From Paenibacillus xylanilyticus (lineage in GTDB: Bacteria; Bacillota; Bacilli; Paenibacillales; Paenibacillaceae): a stretch of DNA of 64,000 nucleotides. Both the position numbers and the translations under genes were made by a program. The notes under the pieces are model-generated. The model was given only the letters and a program-made list of their open reading frames with translations, did no database searches and was not told the DNA's origin. The stretch lies in NCBI RefSeq assembly GCF_009664365.1, contig NZ_CP044310.1, positions 1,375,001 to 1,439,000 on the forward strand, read 5' to 3'. Below, in pieces: positions 25,681 through 36,058 of the stretch (the first letter of the stretch is position 1; each line of letters opens with the position of its first letter).

Positions 25681-26565
25681 CTAGGCGGCAAACTGACGTC
25701 GGTACTCTACCGGCGTCAGTTTTTTTAGTTTCCGTTGTGGCCGCCTTCTGTTATAAAAACGGATGTATTTTTCGATTTTGCTTTGTGCTTCGGTAAGCGT
25801 TCGGATATGATAAGGGTAGAGTCCTTCCGTTTTGAGATGCGAGAAGAAACTCTCCATAGAGGCATTGTCATAACAATTTCCTCGGCGAGACATGCTGATT
25901 CGGGCGCCAACCTTTGGCAGCATGTCGTGATAAGCATGAGACGTGTACTGGAACCCTTGGTCGCTGTGAACGACCAGTCCGGTCACGTCTTTTTGCTTCG
26001 CAAACGCTTTTCTGAATGTACTGAGCACCAGTTCATTGTCGTTGCGTTCGCCTATTTCGTAAGCCACAATTTCGTTATTATACAAATCTTTTATGGCTGA
26101 AAGATATACCCAGTGCTCGCCTACACGATACTGGGTAATGTCAGTTACCCATTTCTGATTGGGTTTTTCTGCACTGAAGTCCCGCTTCAAGTGATTCTCT
26201 GCTACGCGCTGAGCAGGTGCATACGAACTGCTGGAGCGCCGTTTACGACGAATTCGAGATTGGATACCGAGCATTTGCATGAGGCGGAGCACCTTCTTGT
26301 GGTTCATCCAAATGCCTTGATCTTGCCAAAGGAACAACTGGAGCTGTCGATAGCCATATTTGCCTTCATATCGTTGATACGTTTGAAGGACCTGTCTCTT
26401 TGCCTTTGCATCGCGATCGAATCGTTTACGTTTTACATAGGCATAAAATCCACTCCGAGACACGCCAAACACATGGCAGAGTTTCTGGATGTCACCGTAC
26501 CCCGCTACCTTTTCCATGATTTGAAATTTTTCTTGTTTGCTTCCTCCTTCCAGATGACCAAGCAC
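25681..26565 (-). CDS. IS3-family transposase OrfB (DDE integrase domain)
   Basis: The catalytic half of the IS3 transposase. HTH-21-like N-terminal region (LCHVFGVSRSGFYAYVKRKR ... YGYRQLQLFL) is followed by the integrase core: first Asp in WVTDITQY, second Asp in VVHSDQGFQYTS and the Glu in ASMESFFSHLKTE. The C-terminus YNRRRPQRKLKKLTPVEYR is typical. The reading frame begins with the GTG formed at the end of the slippery A6G, so it is probably made only as an OrfAB fusion by -1 frameshifting. Length 294 residues, normal and intact. Confidence 0.95.
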   Translation of the reverse strand: MLGHLEGGSKQEKFQIMEKVAGYGDIQKLCHVFGVSRSGFYAYVKRKRFDRDAKAKRQVLQTYQRYEGKYGYRQLQLFLWQDQGIWMNHKKVLRLMQMLGIQSRIRRKRRSSSSYAPAQRVAENHLKRDFSAEKPNQKWVTDITQYRVGEHWVYLSAIKDLYNNEIVAYEIGERNDNELVLSTFRKAFAKQKDVTGLVVHSDQGFQYTSHAYHDMLPKVGARISMSRRGNCYDNASMESFFSHLKTEGLYPYHIRTLTEAQSKIEKYIRFYNRRRPQRKLKKLTPVEYRRQFAA

Positions 26566-26831
26566 TTTTTTAGCAACTCATTCTCCCGTTTCAGTTGTTG
26601 CACATAGCGATCTTGATCCAAGTATTCTTTCCGTCGACCTCGCTGATCCATCAGTCCAAACTCGCCTTGTTCCCGGTGTTTTCGCATCCAGCGCTTCATT
26701 CGTCCTGGGTCATGAATTCCCAAATGTTCATTGATCTTTCGGTAAGTCCACCCCTCAACCGTATGCAGACGAATAGCTTCTTTTTTAATCTTGTCCGAAT
26801 ACGTTTTATACTTTTGCCCTTTAATCGCCAT
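26505..26831 (-). CDS. IS3-family transposase OrfA (helix-turn-helix)
   Basis: The DNA-binding half of the transposase. KYKTYSDKIKKEAIRLHTVEG through INEHLGIHDPGRMKRWMRKH forms the helix-turn-helix, and YVQQLKRENELLKKCL is a short leucine-zipper-like coil. Near its 3' end the minus strand reads AAAAAAG (26571-26565), a classic -1 slippery heptamer, directly followed by the OrfB frame. AGGGGGTG supports the ATG at 26831, giving 108 residues; the frame is open further upstream to 26882 but without a site. Confidence 0.92.
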   Translation of the reverse strand: MAIKGQKYKTYSDKIKKEAIRLHTVEGWTYRKINEHLGIHDPGRMKRWMRKHREQGEFGLMDQRGRRKEYLDQDRYVQQLKRENELLKKCLVIWKEEANKKNFKSWKR

Positions 26832-26992
26832 AAAAAATGCACCCCCTAGAATTTCATCGGCTAAACCCAGGGGTTTTTCCAATGTCTATTCTAAGGGGTG
26901 CGCTTCAGTCAAGGAGTCGGCTTTTCCGATTTCTGTTTTTACTAACTTGAACTTGCACATGAGCCAAGTACCGATGCTGAAGAGGTGTGAAA

Positions 26993-28948
26993 TCAAGACT
27001 CAAGCGCGAGGATTTCCCAATCTTCATACGCTTTGGCCAGCTGGTGCTTCCGTGCTTCCGCGTCTCCCTGAAGCTCCTGCAGCTTCATGTAATCCTGATA
27101 CACCTCTGGAAGGGCCATCTGGGCTTCGAGCTCCGTAATTTCCGTTTCCAGCTGGGCAATCTGTTGTTCGAGCGCTTCCTGTCTCCGCTGCCGATTACGC
27201 TCCTCACGCTTGGCCTGCTTGTCTGCTTCGAATGAAGCGGCTCCAGATTTCTCGGTGGGTTCCTGATCTGGTTTCACAGACCGCTTAGAGGAGGAGAGAG
27301 CTGCTTCTTCAGCTTCGCGTGCGATGTCCTCAAGCTCCTGCTTCTTTTCAATATAGTCATCATAGTTTCCAAGGTAATGCTCGGTTCCTCCAGGATGCAG
27401 CTCCACGATCCGTTCAGCCATTTTGTTGAGGAAATACCGGTCATGAGAGATGAACAGCAGTGTGCCCTCATAATCCATGAGCGCTGCTTCCAATACTTCT
27501 TTAGCGAAAAGGTCGAGATGGTTGGTAGGCTCATCGAGAATCAGCATGTTGGCTTCCTTGAGCATGAGCTTGGAGAGGGAGACACGAGCCTTCTCACCGC
27601 CACTCAGCGAGGAGATCTTTTTGAGTACATCGTCTCCGCTGAACAGGAAGTTGCCAAGCACGGTACGAATTCTTGCTTCCTCCATGCCGGGATAAGCGCT
27701 CCACAGTTCCTCCAGAACCGTATTATTGGGGTTTAGGCCCGTTTGCTCCTGATCATAATAGCCGATCTGTACCTTGGTTCCCCACTGGATCTGGCCGCTT
27801 ACCGGGCGCAAGCTTCCGGTGAGGCATTTCAGCATCGTGGATTTCCCGATCCCATTCGGTCCGATCAGCGCTACCGTTTCCCCGCGTCTGAGATCGAATG
27901 AGACATTGCGAAATAATGGCGAAGCTTCATCGTAAGCGACGGATAGATCGTCCACACGAAGCACTTCCTTACCCGACATGACGGCTGTCTCAAAAGAAAA
28001 ATGAGCTTTCTTCAAGTCACCCATCGGCTTGTCCAATCGTTCCATCTTGTCCAGCGCTTTACGGCGGCTCTGAGCACGCTTTGTCGTGGATGCACGTACA
28101 ATATTTTTCTGTACAAAGTCCTCCATCTTGGCGATCTCATCCTGCTGTTTCTCGTACTGTTTCATCTGACTTTCATACTCGGCTGCCTTCAGCTCCATAT
28201 AACGGCTGTAGTTCCCTGTGTACTTTTTGGAGCGGTGCCGTTCGATCTCCACAATGGTGGTCACCAGCCGATCAAGGAAATACCGGTCATGAGATACAAC
28301 GAGCAGGGCTCCTGAATAACCTCTTAGATAATCTTCCAGCCAGGTTAGGGTTGGAATGTCCAGATAGTTGGTAGGCTCGTCCAGCATGAGCAGGTCAGGT
28401 GCCTGAAGGAGGATGCGGGCAAGTGCAAGACGTGTCTTTTGTCCACCGCTTAGGGTAGCAATCGGAGTCTCGGGTGAAAACTCGCCAAAGCCCATTCCGT
28501 GCAGGACGCTGCGAATGCGCGTTTCCATCGCATAACCCCCGTGGTCCTTGAACCAGTCTGATCGCTGGGCGTAGCGTTCAAGGAGGTCGGTGTACTTTTT
28601 CTCGTCCTCCATCTGGGCTGGATCGGCAATATCCTGTTCCATCTTCCGCAGTTCAGCCTCAGCCTGGGTTAGATGGGAGAATACATGCATCATCTCCTCC
28701 CAGATGGAGCGGTCGGATTGCAGACCACTGTTCTGGGCGAGATAACCCAGTGTTGTTTCTTTGGATTTGAAAATCTGTCCGCCGTCATAGGACATTTCGC
28801 CCGCAATGATTTTGAGCAGGGTGGATTTCCCCGCACCATTCACGCCCACGAGTCCGATACGTTCACGTTCTAATATTTGTAGGTTCACGCCGTCCAGAAT
28901 CGGATCGACACCATAACGTTTAATAATTCCGGATACTTGCAGCAGCAT
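26993..28948 (-). CDS. ydiF: ABC-F family ATPase (YdiF-like)
   Basis: A soluble protein with two ABC ATPase domains and no membrane part; ABC-F proteins bind the ribosomal E site to modulate translation or relieve antibiotic stalling. Walker A motifs are GVNGAGKS and GPNGIGKS; signatures are LSGGQKTRLALARIL and LSGGEKARVSLSKLM; Walker B motifs are LLMLDEPTNYLDI and MLILDEPTNHLDL. The interdomain linker is the helical MKQYEKQQDEIAKMEDFVQKN. The C-terminal coiled coil (EALEQQIAQLETEITELEAQM) is typical of YdiF/Uup types. GGAGG fits the ATG at 28948 rather than the one at 28966. Position next to tsaD matches ydiF in B. subtilis. Confidence 0.92.
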   Translation of the reverse strand: MLLQVSGIIKRYGVDPILDGVNLQILERERIGLVGVNGAGKSTLLKIIAGEMSYDGGQIFKSKETTLGYLAQNSGLQSDRSIWEEMMHVFSHLTQAEAELRKMEQDIADPAQMEDEKKYTDLLERYAQRSDWFKDHGGYAMETRIRSVLHGMGFGEFSPETPIATLSGGQKTRLALARILLQAPDLLMLDEPTNYLDIPTLTWLEDYLRGYSGALLVVSHDRYFLDRLVTTIVEIERHRSKKYTGNYSRYMELKAAEYESQMKQYEKQQDEIAKMEDFVQKNIVRASTTKRAQSRRKALDKMERLDKPMGDLKKAHFSFETAVMSGKEVLRVDDLSVAYDEASPLFRNVSFDLRRGETVALIGPNGIGKSTMLKCLTGSLRPVSGQIQWGTKVQIGYYDQEQTGLNPNNTVLEELWSAYPGMEEARIRTVLGNFLFSGDDVLKKISSLSGGEKARVSLSKLMLKEANMLILDEPTNHLDLFAKEVLEAALMDYEGTLLFISHDRYFLNKMAERIVELHPGGTEHYLGNYDDYIEKKQELEDIAREAEEAALSSSKRSVKPDQEPTEKSGAASFEADKQAKREERNRQRRQEALEQQIAQLETEITELEAQMALPEVYQDYMKLQELQGDAEARKHQLAKAYEDWEILALES

Positions 28949-29230
28949 ATAATTAAGTTCCTCCATAGGTCCAGTTCTTGATTAATCAACTACATTCCAG
29001 TTTACATGAAATACAGATCAAATGCACCGATAACGAGCGCCCCGGCGTGTAGTCTTTTTGTTCAATCAATGATAAACTGAAAGAAGACATGTGAATATAT
29101 GAGGATTTTGCAGAAAATCACTCATTTTAATTTTTTCAACGAGACGACAACTGGTCTTAACATATAATGAATTGTTTTGAATTGACGCTTTTTTACTACC
29201 TTCCACATCAACAGGAGGTTATCCAGGAAC

Positions 29231-29854
29231 ATGCAGGACCGGACGGAACCCAAAAGCCAGCTTCGTTCCAGACTGATGAAGAGTCGTGATCTGATGGATG
29301 AAGCAATTCGGGAGCACGCCATGAGTGAAGTTAGTCTTGTGGCTAAACAGGAGCTGCAGCGACTTCGGCAGGACAAGCAGAGGTTGACGATTTTCAGCTA
29401 CTTGTCTTATAGAAGCGAAGCATCGACGACCTTTCTGTTTGAGGATGGTTGGAAGCATGGCGACAGAATGTTTGCACCGAAAGTACTAGCCAATCCGGCC
29501 CGTATGGAATTAAGGAGGGTGGCCGGAGAGCACGATATTGAGCCTGGCGTATGGGGGATCCCTGAGCCCAAAGACACCTGCGAGGTGCTTCAGCGAAAGG
29601 AATGGCCCAATATCGATCTCGTCATTGTACCCGGCCTTGGATACGATCTTCACGGCGGACGAATTGGTTATGGCGGCGGTTATTATGACCGATTTGCCGA
29701 GCAGCTTGAAGCAGAGTGCTTCAAGGCAGGGAAAAGGCCGCTTCTCGCTGCACTCGTCTTGCCGGGACAACTGCAGGATGACATTCCGATGGACCCGTTT
29801 GATCTGCGTATGGATCTGTTGATGACAACCGAAGGTATACTACATATCGAATAA
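29231..29854 (+). CDS. 5-formyltetrahydrofolate cyclo-ligase
   Basis: Converts 5-formyl-tetrahydrofolate to 5,10-methenyl-tetrahydrofolate with ATP. The 207-residue protein has an N-terminal basic helix (KSQLRSRLMKSRDLM), the FSYLSYRSEASTTFLF block and the key motif RIGYGGGYYDRF preceded by DLVIVPGLGYDLHGG. The last part DIPMDPFDLRMDLLMTTEG is also typical. AGGAGG lies 13 bases before the ATG. It is followed by moaC after nine bases, so the two are one operon. The equivalent B. subtilis gene (yqgN) is elsewhere in the genome, so the neighbourhood has been rearranged. Confidence 0.9.
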   Translation: MQDRTEPKSQLRSRLMKSRDLMDEAIREHAMSEVSLVAKQELQRLRQDKQRLTIFSYLSYRSEASTTFLFEDGWKHGDRMFAPKVLANPARMELRRVAGEHDIEPGVWGIPEPKDTCEVLQRKEWPNIDLVIVPGLGYDLHGGRIGYGGGYYDRFAEQLEAECFKAGKRPLLAALVLPGQLQDDIPMDPFDLRMDLLMTTEGILHIE

Positions 29855-29863
29855 AGGGTTGTG

Positions 29864-30376
29864 ATGGTATTGAACTCCAATGCAAGGAATGGATCGGATT
29901 CGAGCGAAGGCAAGCTGACACATTTTAACGAGCAGGGACGTGCCCGTATGGTGGATATTTCGGGCAAAGAGGTAACGGTGCGTACGGCAGTGGCCGTATC
30001 CAAGGTGACGATGAATCCCTCCACACTGGAAGCCATTCGGGAGGGTCGGATCGGAAAGGGCGATGTGCTCGCCGTGGCTCAAATCGCAGGAATCCAAGGC
30101 GCGAAGAAAACGTCAGACTGGATTCCGATGTGCCATCCGCTGGCACTGAATGGTGTGGATATTCGTTTCGAGGACAACGGACTGGACGAACTATCAATTC
30201 AGGTCACGGTCAAAACAGAAGGCAAAACCGGTGTCGAGATGGAGGCGCTCACGGCGGCTTCAGCAGCGGCACTGACGATCTATGACATGTGCAAAGCATT
30301 GCAAAAAGACATGATTATCGGACCAACGATGCTGCAATCCAAAAGTGGTGGCAAAAACGGTGATTTCAACCGATAA
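29864..30376 (+). CDS. moaC: Cyclic pyranopterin monophosphate synthase MoaC
   Basis: Acts after MoaA to make cyclic pyranopterin monophosphate in molybdenum-cofactor synthesis. Family blocks are [18 protein letters not shown], the [17 protein letters not shown] active-site segment and [30 protein letters not shown]. The length (about 170) is normal. The frame allows GTG at 29861, ATG at 29864 and TTG at 29870; AAAGGG at 29853-29858 best fits the ATG. It follows the cyclo-ligase gene by 9 bases and precedes the MogA/MoaB-type gene. Confidence 0.95.
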   Translation: MVLNSNARNGSDSSEGKLTHFNEQGRARMVDISGKEVTVRTAVAVSKVTMNPSTLEAIREGRIGKGDVLAVAQIAGIQGAKKTSDWIPMCHPLALNGVDIRFEDNGLDELSIQVTVKTEGKTGVEMEALTAASAAALTIYDMCKALQKDMIIGPTMLQSKSGGKNGDFNR

Positions 30377-30413
30377 GGGACATTTATTTTCATAGAGGAG
30401 AAGGGTGATCTTT

Positions 30414-30899
30414 ATGGTGTGGAGAACAGCAATCCTGACAGCCAGCGACAAAGGGGCCCGCGGGGAACGTGAGGATACGAGTGCACAAGTAATCCGGGAG
30501 CTAGTGGAAGAAGAACTGGGTGGGGAGATCGTGGAATACCGCATCGTTCCGGATGAACCCGATGAGATTATTGCGGCCTTGATTGAGATGACAGACTATT
30601 TTCATGCAGACCTTGTACTAACGACCGGAGGTACGGAGCTGGCGATTCGTGATATTACACCGGAGGCCACGCGTCGGGTCATTGAACGTGAAGTTCCGGG
30701 AATGGCAGAAGCGATGAGATACAGCGTGATGAGCAAAAATCGTTCCGCCATGCTGTTCCGGGGCGTGTGCGGGATTCGCGGACGTACGTTGATTGTCAAT
30801 TTGCCGGGTACACCGAAGGGTGTGCATGAGCATCTGGCTGCGATTATGGATCAGCTTCCCGAAGCGCTCCTGATGGTTACAGGGCAATTTAAGCAATAA
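30414..30899 (+). CDS. Molybdopterin adenylyltransferase/MoaB-MogA-type protein
   Basis: Family blocks RTAILTASDKGARGEREDTS, ADLVLTTGGTELAIRDITPEAT and RVIEREVPGMAEAMRYSVM identify a MoaB/MogA-type protein, which adenylates molybdopterin before metal insertion. The 161-residue length fits. GGAGAAGGG at 30396-30404 supports the ATG at 30414; an upstream GTG at 30405 is inside that site. It is 37 bases after moaC. I cannot separate MogA from MoaB by eye; the motif GIRGRTLIVNLPGTPKG is shared. Confidence 0.9.
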   Translation: MVWRTAILTASDKGARGEREDTSAQVIRELVEEELGGEIVEYRIVPDEPDEIIAALIEMTDYFHADLVLTTGGTELAIRDITPEATRRVIEREVPGMAEAMRYSVMSKNRSAMLFRGVCGIRGRTLIVNLPGTPKGVHEHLAAIMDQLPEALLMVTGQFKQ

Positions 30900-31088
30900 C
30901 GGGCAATCAACCCGGAAAGATGTAGAGTTAAAAATCGTTTCTTTTTGTACTCCTTAGTTTATTTTGCGGGTTATGTAAGTGGTTACATCTGTGGTATGAT
31001 GGGCTTAATTGTAAATTACAGCAGAGGCATCTATGAGTGTAGGGCCAAGTGTACGCATCTTCGAAGCTTGAGACGAGGAGGAATATCA

Positions 31089-31343
31089 ATGTTAAGTTCC
31101 ATTGGACCAACAGGTTTTATTTTGCTGGCCGTGATCGCTTTATTGTTGTTTGGACCTAACAAGCTCCCGGAACTGGGACGTGCTGTTGGACGTACTTTCC
31201 GTGAATTCAAAGAGGGCGCACGTGAAATCATCTCTGAGGATGATTCATCCAATCGCAAAGAGCAGGAGAAATCCAAGCCGCTGGCAGTGGACAGTGAGCC
31301 TGAGCCCGCTTCCAAGCCTGTAGACAAGCGTCTGCCGGAGTAA
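31089..31343 (+). CDS. tatA: Twin-arginine translocase subunit TatA
   Basis: Forms the size-fitting pore ring of the Tat export system. The 84-residue protein has the short N-terminal helix MLSSIGPTGFILLAVIALLLFGPNKLPELGRAVGRTFREFKEG, with the FGPNKLPELGR hinge diagnostic of TatA, and a charged, disordered tail ending PVDKRLPE. GAGGAGGAA supports the ATG. A terminator stands between it and tatC. The pair matches tatAY-tatCY in B. subtilis by position before groES. Confidence 0.95.
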   Translation: MLSSIGPTGFILLAVIALLLFGPNKLPELGRAVGRTFREFKEGAREIISEDDSSNRKEQEKSKPLAVDSEPEPASKPVDKRLPE

Positions 31344-31366
31344 CCTGACGGCAATGAATGAGAAAT

Positions 31367-31396
31367 CCCTTCCTGCCGGAAGGGTTTTGTATTTTA
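31367..31396 (+). terminator. Terminator between tatA and tatC
   Basis: CCCTTCC (31367-31373) pairs with GGAAGGG (31378-31384) around a 4-base loop and is followed by TTTTGTATTTT. Partial read-through would give more TatA than TatC, as the Tat machinery needs. Confidence 0.7.
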
Positions 31397-31420
31397 AGCT
31401 GGCAATAATGGAGGGCAGGA

Positions 31421-32203
31421 ATGACGCAGCAGAATGAAGAAATGACCATTACGGAACATTTGAGTGAGCTGCGCAAGCGGCTGATCTATGTGTTAAGCGT
31501 TTTTGTGCTGGGCCTGGTGGCAGGATTCTTCGTAGCAGATCCGGTGTACCGCTATTTGACGAAGGCAGAATCGGCTCAGGGGTTTGTGCTGCATGCCTTC
31601 TCCTTCTGGGATGGAATAGGGATCTATATGAAGATTGCCGGTCTGTTTTCATTGATTATTACGCTGCCTTTTACGGTGTTTCAGATCTGGAAGTTTGTAA
31701 GTCCAGGCTTGCGGCCCCGTGAACGGAAAGCGACGCTAAAGTATGTACCTTATGTATTTCTGTTATTTCTCGTTGGACTGGCCTTTGCATACTATGTTGT
31801 ATTTCCGATGGCACTCGCTTTCACCTCCACGATTACGGAGAAGATGGGGCTTGTGGAGACCTATGGAATGAAACAGTATTTCAGTTTCCTGTTTGGAATT
31901 GTGCTGCCGGTATCGCTGTTATTCGAGCTTCCGCTGCTCATCATGTTTCTGACAGGGCTTCGGATATTGAATCCAATCCGTCTGCGAAAGATGCGGCGAG
32001 TGGCTTATTTTGTCCTGATCTTTATCGCAGTTGTGGTGACGCCGCCGGATTTCATCTCCGATCTGCTTGTTATGATTCCGTTACTCCTGTTATATGAGAT
32101 CAGTGTGTTTCTGTCGGCCATCGTATACCGCAAGCAGCTTGCGGCCGATGAAGCGGCAGAGGCGAGATATGTACGTGCCAACAATGAGCAGAGCGCAGGT
32201 TAA
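31421..32203 (+). CDS. tatC: Twin-arginine translocase subunit TatC
   Basis: The substrate-binding core of the Tat translocase. The 260-residue protein has the cytoplasmic N-terminus MTITEHLSELRKRLIYVL with the conserved EHLxELRxRL motif, six transmembrane helices, the FVSPGLRPRERK loop and the Glu-bearing FGIVLPVSLLFELPLLIMFL helix. A GGAGGGCAGG site precedes the ATG. The 393-base gap after it holds the groES promoter and CIRCE and otherwise no gene. Confidence 0.96.
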   Translation: MTQQNEEMTITEHLSELRKRLIYVLSVFVLGLVAGFFVADPVYRYLTKAESAQGFVLHAFSFWDGIGIYMKIAGLFSLIITLPFTVFQIWKFVSPGLRPRERKATLKYVPYVFLLFLVGLAFAYYVVFPMALAFTSTITEKMGLVETYGMKQYFSFLFGIVLPVSLLFELPLLIMFLTGLRILNPIRLRKMRRVAYFVLIFIAVVVTPPDFISDLLVMIPLLLLYEISVFLSAIVYRKQLAADEAAEARYVRANNEQSAG

Positions 32204-32470
32204 GTGAACCTTCCTGTGCTCTTGTTCTTGCACCTTTCAATTAGAGTATGCGCGGTATAAAGAATTGCGGAGAAATCTACGTTCTGGGACAGGCAGGCAT
32301 ATTTTGGCCAGCAATGGATACAATGGTGAAGGGCTGTTTAGTGATTCGGTTACAGCTAATTGGTGACTCGGTAAGAGGGTTACGCAACAAGAGGTGCAGT
32401 GCTGAACACACCATTTTGATGTCCTGATGTTAATGCAGCGTAAATTCTCGCACGAATTCTTCAAAAGGAC

Positions 32471-32499
32471 TTGAAATCATGCTTCAAGTTGAGTATCAT
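32471..32499 (+). promoter_or_regulatory. Sigma-A promoter of groES-groEL
   Basis: TTGAAA at 32471-32476, a 17-base spacer and TATCAT at 32494-32499, directly upstream of the CIRCE operator. Confidence 0.75.
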
Positions 32500-32510
32500 A
32501 AAGTTGGTTG

Positions 32511-32537
32511 TTAGCACTAAACACTGTCGAGTGCTAA
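32511..32537 (+). promoter_or_regulatory. CIRCE operator (HrcA binding site)
   Basis: TTAGCACTA, nine bases, GAGTGCTAA: the classical CIRCE inverted repeat with one mismatch in the left arm (A for C at the ninth position). It begins 12 bases after the -10, about 60 bases ahead of groES, so HrcA should repress the operon until heat shock. Confidence 0.95.
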
Positions 32538-32596
32538 TACATATGGCTACAACCTACAATGCAACGTTATATAATTTCAAAAGGAGGCTATTTTTC

Positions 32597-32878
32597 ATGA
32601 TCAGACCTTTAGGTGAACGCGTATTGGTAGAACCACTGGAGCAAGAGCAAACAACTTCTTTCGGGATCGTACTTCCGGACTCTGCTAAAGAAAAACCGCA
32701 AGAGGGCAGAATTATTGCCGTTGGAGCGGGTGCACTGAAAGACGGCGTACGTGTAGCTCTGGAAGTGAAAGAAGGAGATCGCGTAATCTTCTCCAAATAT
32801 GCCGGAACAGAAATCAAATTCGAAGGTAAAGAATATTTGATTATGAAAGAGAGCGATATCCACGCGATTCTCGACTAA
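32597..32878 (+). CDS. groES: Co-chaperonin GroES
   Basis: The 93-residue lid of the GroEL chaperonin. [39 protein letters not shown] includes the mobile loop, followed by the [36 protein letters not shown]-terminus. AAGGAGG supports the ATG at 32597. It is 71 bases ahead of groEL under one CIRCE-controlled promoter. Confidence 0.98.
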   Translation: MIRPLGERVLVEPLEQEQTTSFGIVLPDSAKEKPQEGRIIAVGAGALKDGVRVALEVKEGDRVIFSKYAGTEIKFEGKEYLIMKESDIHAILD

Positions 32879-32934
32879 TTCAAATTTAATCGGTTAACCG
32901 AACCATATAGCAAGATCATTTTACAATATACTAG

Positions 32935-34581
<1,647 letters not shown>

Positions 34582-34623
34582 GGTCATTGATTCTCAAAAC
34601 AATCTAAAGTGATAAAACAGGTT

Positions 34624-34657
34624 AAAGGACCTTTCAGAATATTCTGAGAGGTCTTTT
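34624..34657 (+). terminator. Terminator after groEL
   Basis: AAAGGACCTTTCAGA pairs imperfectly with TCTGAGAGGTCTTTT around a short AT-rich loop, ending in TTTT. Confidence 0.7.
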
Positions 34658-34840
34658 AAGTACAAATAAATATATATATAATATTTAATGAACAAAGAAG
34701 TAGTATAACAATCCTTAATCCAATTAAGTTAAAAATGCTACTATACTCACTTAAAACTCTAATTAACCGTTTTATGAACATAATTTACCTTCGGTGAAAT
34801 GTGATATATTAAATAGTAGTTATCATAATGGAGGTTCAGC

Positions 34841-35956
34841 ATGAAGGAATTTATTTGTATAGAGTCATTCTGTGGGGCAGGTGGACTAGGGTTAGGATTA
34901 CACAATGCAGGTTTCAAGATTGGTGCTGCTTTTGATTCACAGCTAGAAGCTGTTTTAACCTATAAGAGTAATCTTTCTAATAATTGTTTTGTTGAAGATG
35001 TAACAAAATTGTCAGGCACAGCTTTAATGGAGCGTGCAGGCATCATGGTTGGAGAGCTAGACCTTTTTGCTGGTGGGCCACCGTGTCAGGGTTTTTCTAA
35101 ACAAAAAAAAGGGGCTCATCTAGGTGATGAACGTAATCGATTAGTATTAGAATATGCAAGACTTGTTAGAGAATTGAACCCTAAATTTTTTTTGCTTGAG
35201 AATGTATCAATGTTGGGACACAAACGGGGAAAAGTATTTATTGAAGCTATTGAAGAGGAACTAACAGACTATATATTATATCCCCATTTTTATAATTCTG
35301 CTGATTATGGATTATCTCAAACTCGAGAGAGATTTATTATAATAGGAAAGCGTAGGGATATTGAAGGTTCTTTTCAAATCCCACAGCCTACTGTTACTAA
35401 ATGGAAAACAGTAGGTGAAGTGTTAGAAGGTTTGCCTGAACCACCTATTGATTCAAAAAAAGAACATCCAGACTATGCTAACCATTATAGATCAAATATC
35501 ACCCAAAGAAATATAGAAAGATTTTCGTACGTACCACAAGGAGGAAGTTGGAGAGATATTCCTTGGGATTTACGCTTAAAATGCCATCAAAATGCAGATA
35601 CATCTAAAGGTGGCTGGACAGATGTGTATGGTCGTTTGAAATGGGATGGTTATGCTCCAACAATAACTGGAGGTTTCGATAGTTTTACTCGTGGAAGATA
35701 TGGTCATCCATTTGAGAATCGGTCAATTACGCCTAGAGAGGCAGCTCGTCTACAAGGGTTTCCAGATTGGTTTAGATTTTATGGAAATCGAAGTGAAGTA
35801 AGGCGTCAGATTGGAAATGCTGTTCCGCCTCTTCTTGCAGAAGCAATCGGAAAAAATATTATTGAGACACTCTTAGACAAGAATAAAAGGGTATTAAAAA
35901 AGGAAATAACCTCTGTAACTAAAATTCACAAAATTAAGAGTGTAGTTAGTAAATAA
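34841..35956 (+). CDS. DNA (cytosine-5-)-methyltransferase
   Basis: A C5-cytosine DNA methyltransferase of 371 residues. The motifs appear in order: I (ESFCGAGGLGLGLHNAG), IV (GGPPCQGFS at 78-86 with catalytic Cys82), VI (LLENVSM, Glu120), VIII (QTRERFIIIG at 160-169), IX (ITPREAARLQGFPDWF) and X (RQIGNAVPP, about 322-330). The target-recognition part between VIII and IX is about 130 residues. GGAGG lies before the ATG. The DNA is clearly more AT-rich than groEL, suggesting transfer. It lies beside an ATPase-TOPRIM gene and may protect self DNA from it. The recognition sequence cannot be read from the protein. Confidence 0.93.
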   Translation: MKEFICIESFCGAGGLGLGLHNAGFKIGAAFDSQLEAVLTYKSNLSNNCFVEDVTKLSGTALMERAGIMVGELDLFAGGPPCQGFSKQKKGAHLGDERNRLVLEYARLVRELNPKFFLLENVSMLGHKRGKVFIEAIEEELTDYILYPHFYNSADYGLSQTRERFIIIGKRRDIEGSFQIPQPTVTKWKTVGEVLEGLPEPPIDSKKEHPDYANHYRSNITQRNIERFSYVPQGGSWRDIPWDLRLKCHQNADTSKGGWTDVYGRLKWDGYAPTITGGFDSFTRGRYGHPFENRSITPREAARLQGFPDWFRFYGNRSEVRRQIGNAVPPLLAEAIGKNIIETLLDKNKRVLKKEITSVTKIHKIKSVVSK

Positions 35957-36058
35957 CAAACAAATGTATTTGAATTAAAATATTTGAAGAGGGATGATTA
36001 GCTCTTAAATTGGATACTCGATTATCAGTATTAAGATTGAGCTAATCGTAGTTGAATT

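Larger units (their letters stand above)
25643..26907 (-). mobile_element. IS3-family insertion sequence, complete, 1265 bp
   Basis: The ends align over 28 bases as imperfect inverted repeats: left TGGTCAAGACCCC and right (complement) TGAAGCGCACCCC, then a six-base variable stretch and TAGACATTG in both. The element starts with TG and ends with CA, as usual for IS3. The three bases GTC occur on both sides (25640-25642 and 26908-26910), a typical 3-bp target duplication. It carries orfA and orfB in a -1 relation on the minus strand. Nothing looks broken, so it may be active and recent. Confidence 0.9.
25625..26925. terminator. Bidirectional terminator split by the IS3 element
   Basis: Left half 25625-25642 (AAAAAAGCCGATCCGGTC) and right half from 26908 (GTCAAGGAGTCGGCTTTT). 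Removing the IS and one copy of GTC restores a hairpin: GCCGA with TCGGC, TCC with GGA (one bulge), loop GGTCAA, flanked by A and T runs. It would have ended the leftward ABC-F gene, whose stop lies 68 bases to the right of the right half. Confidence 0.6.
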
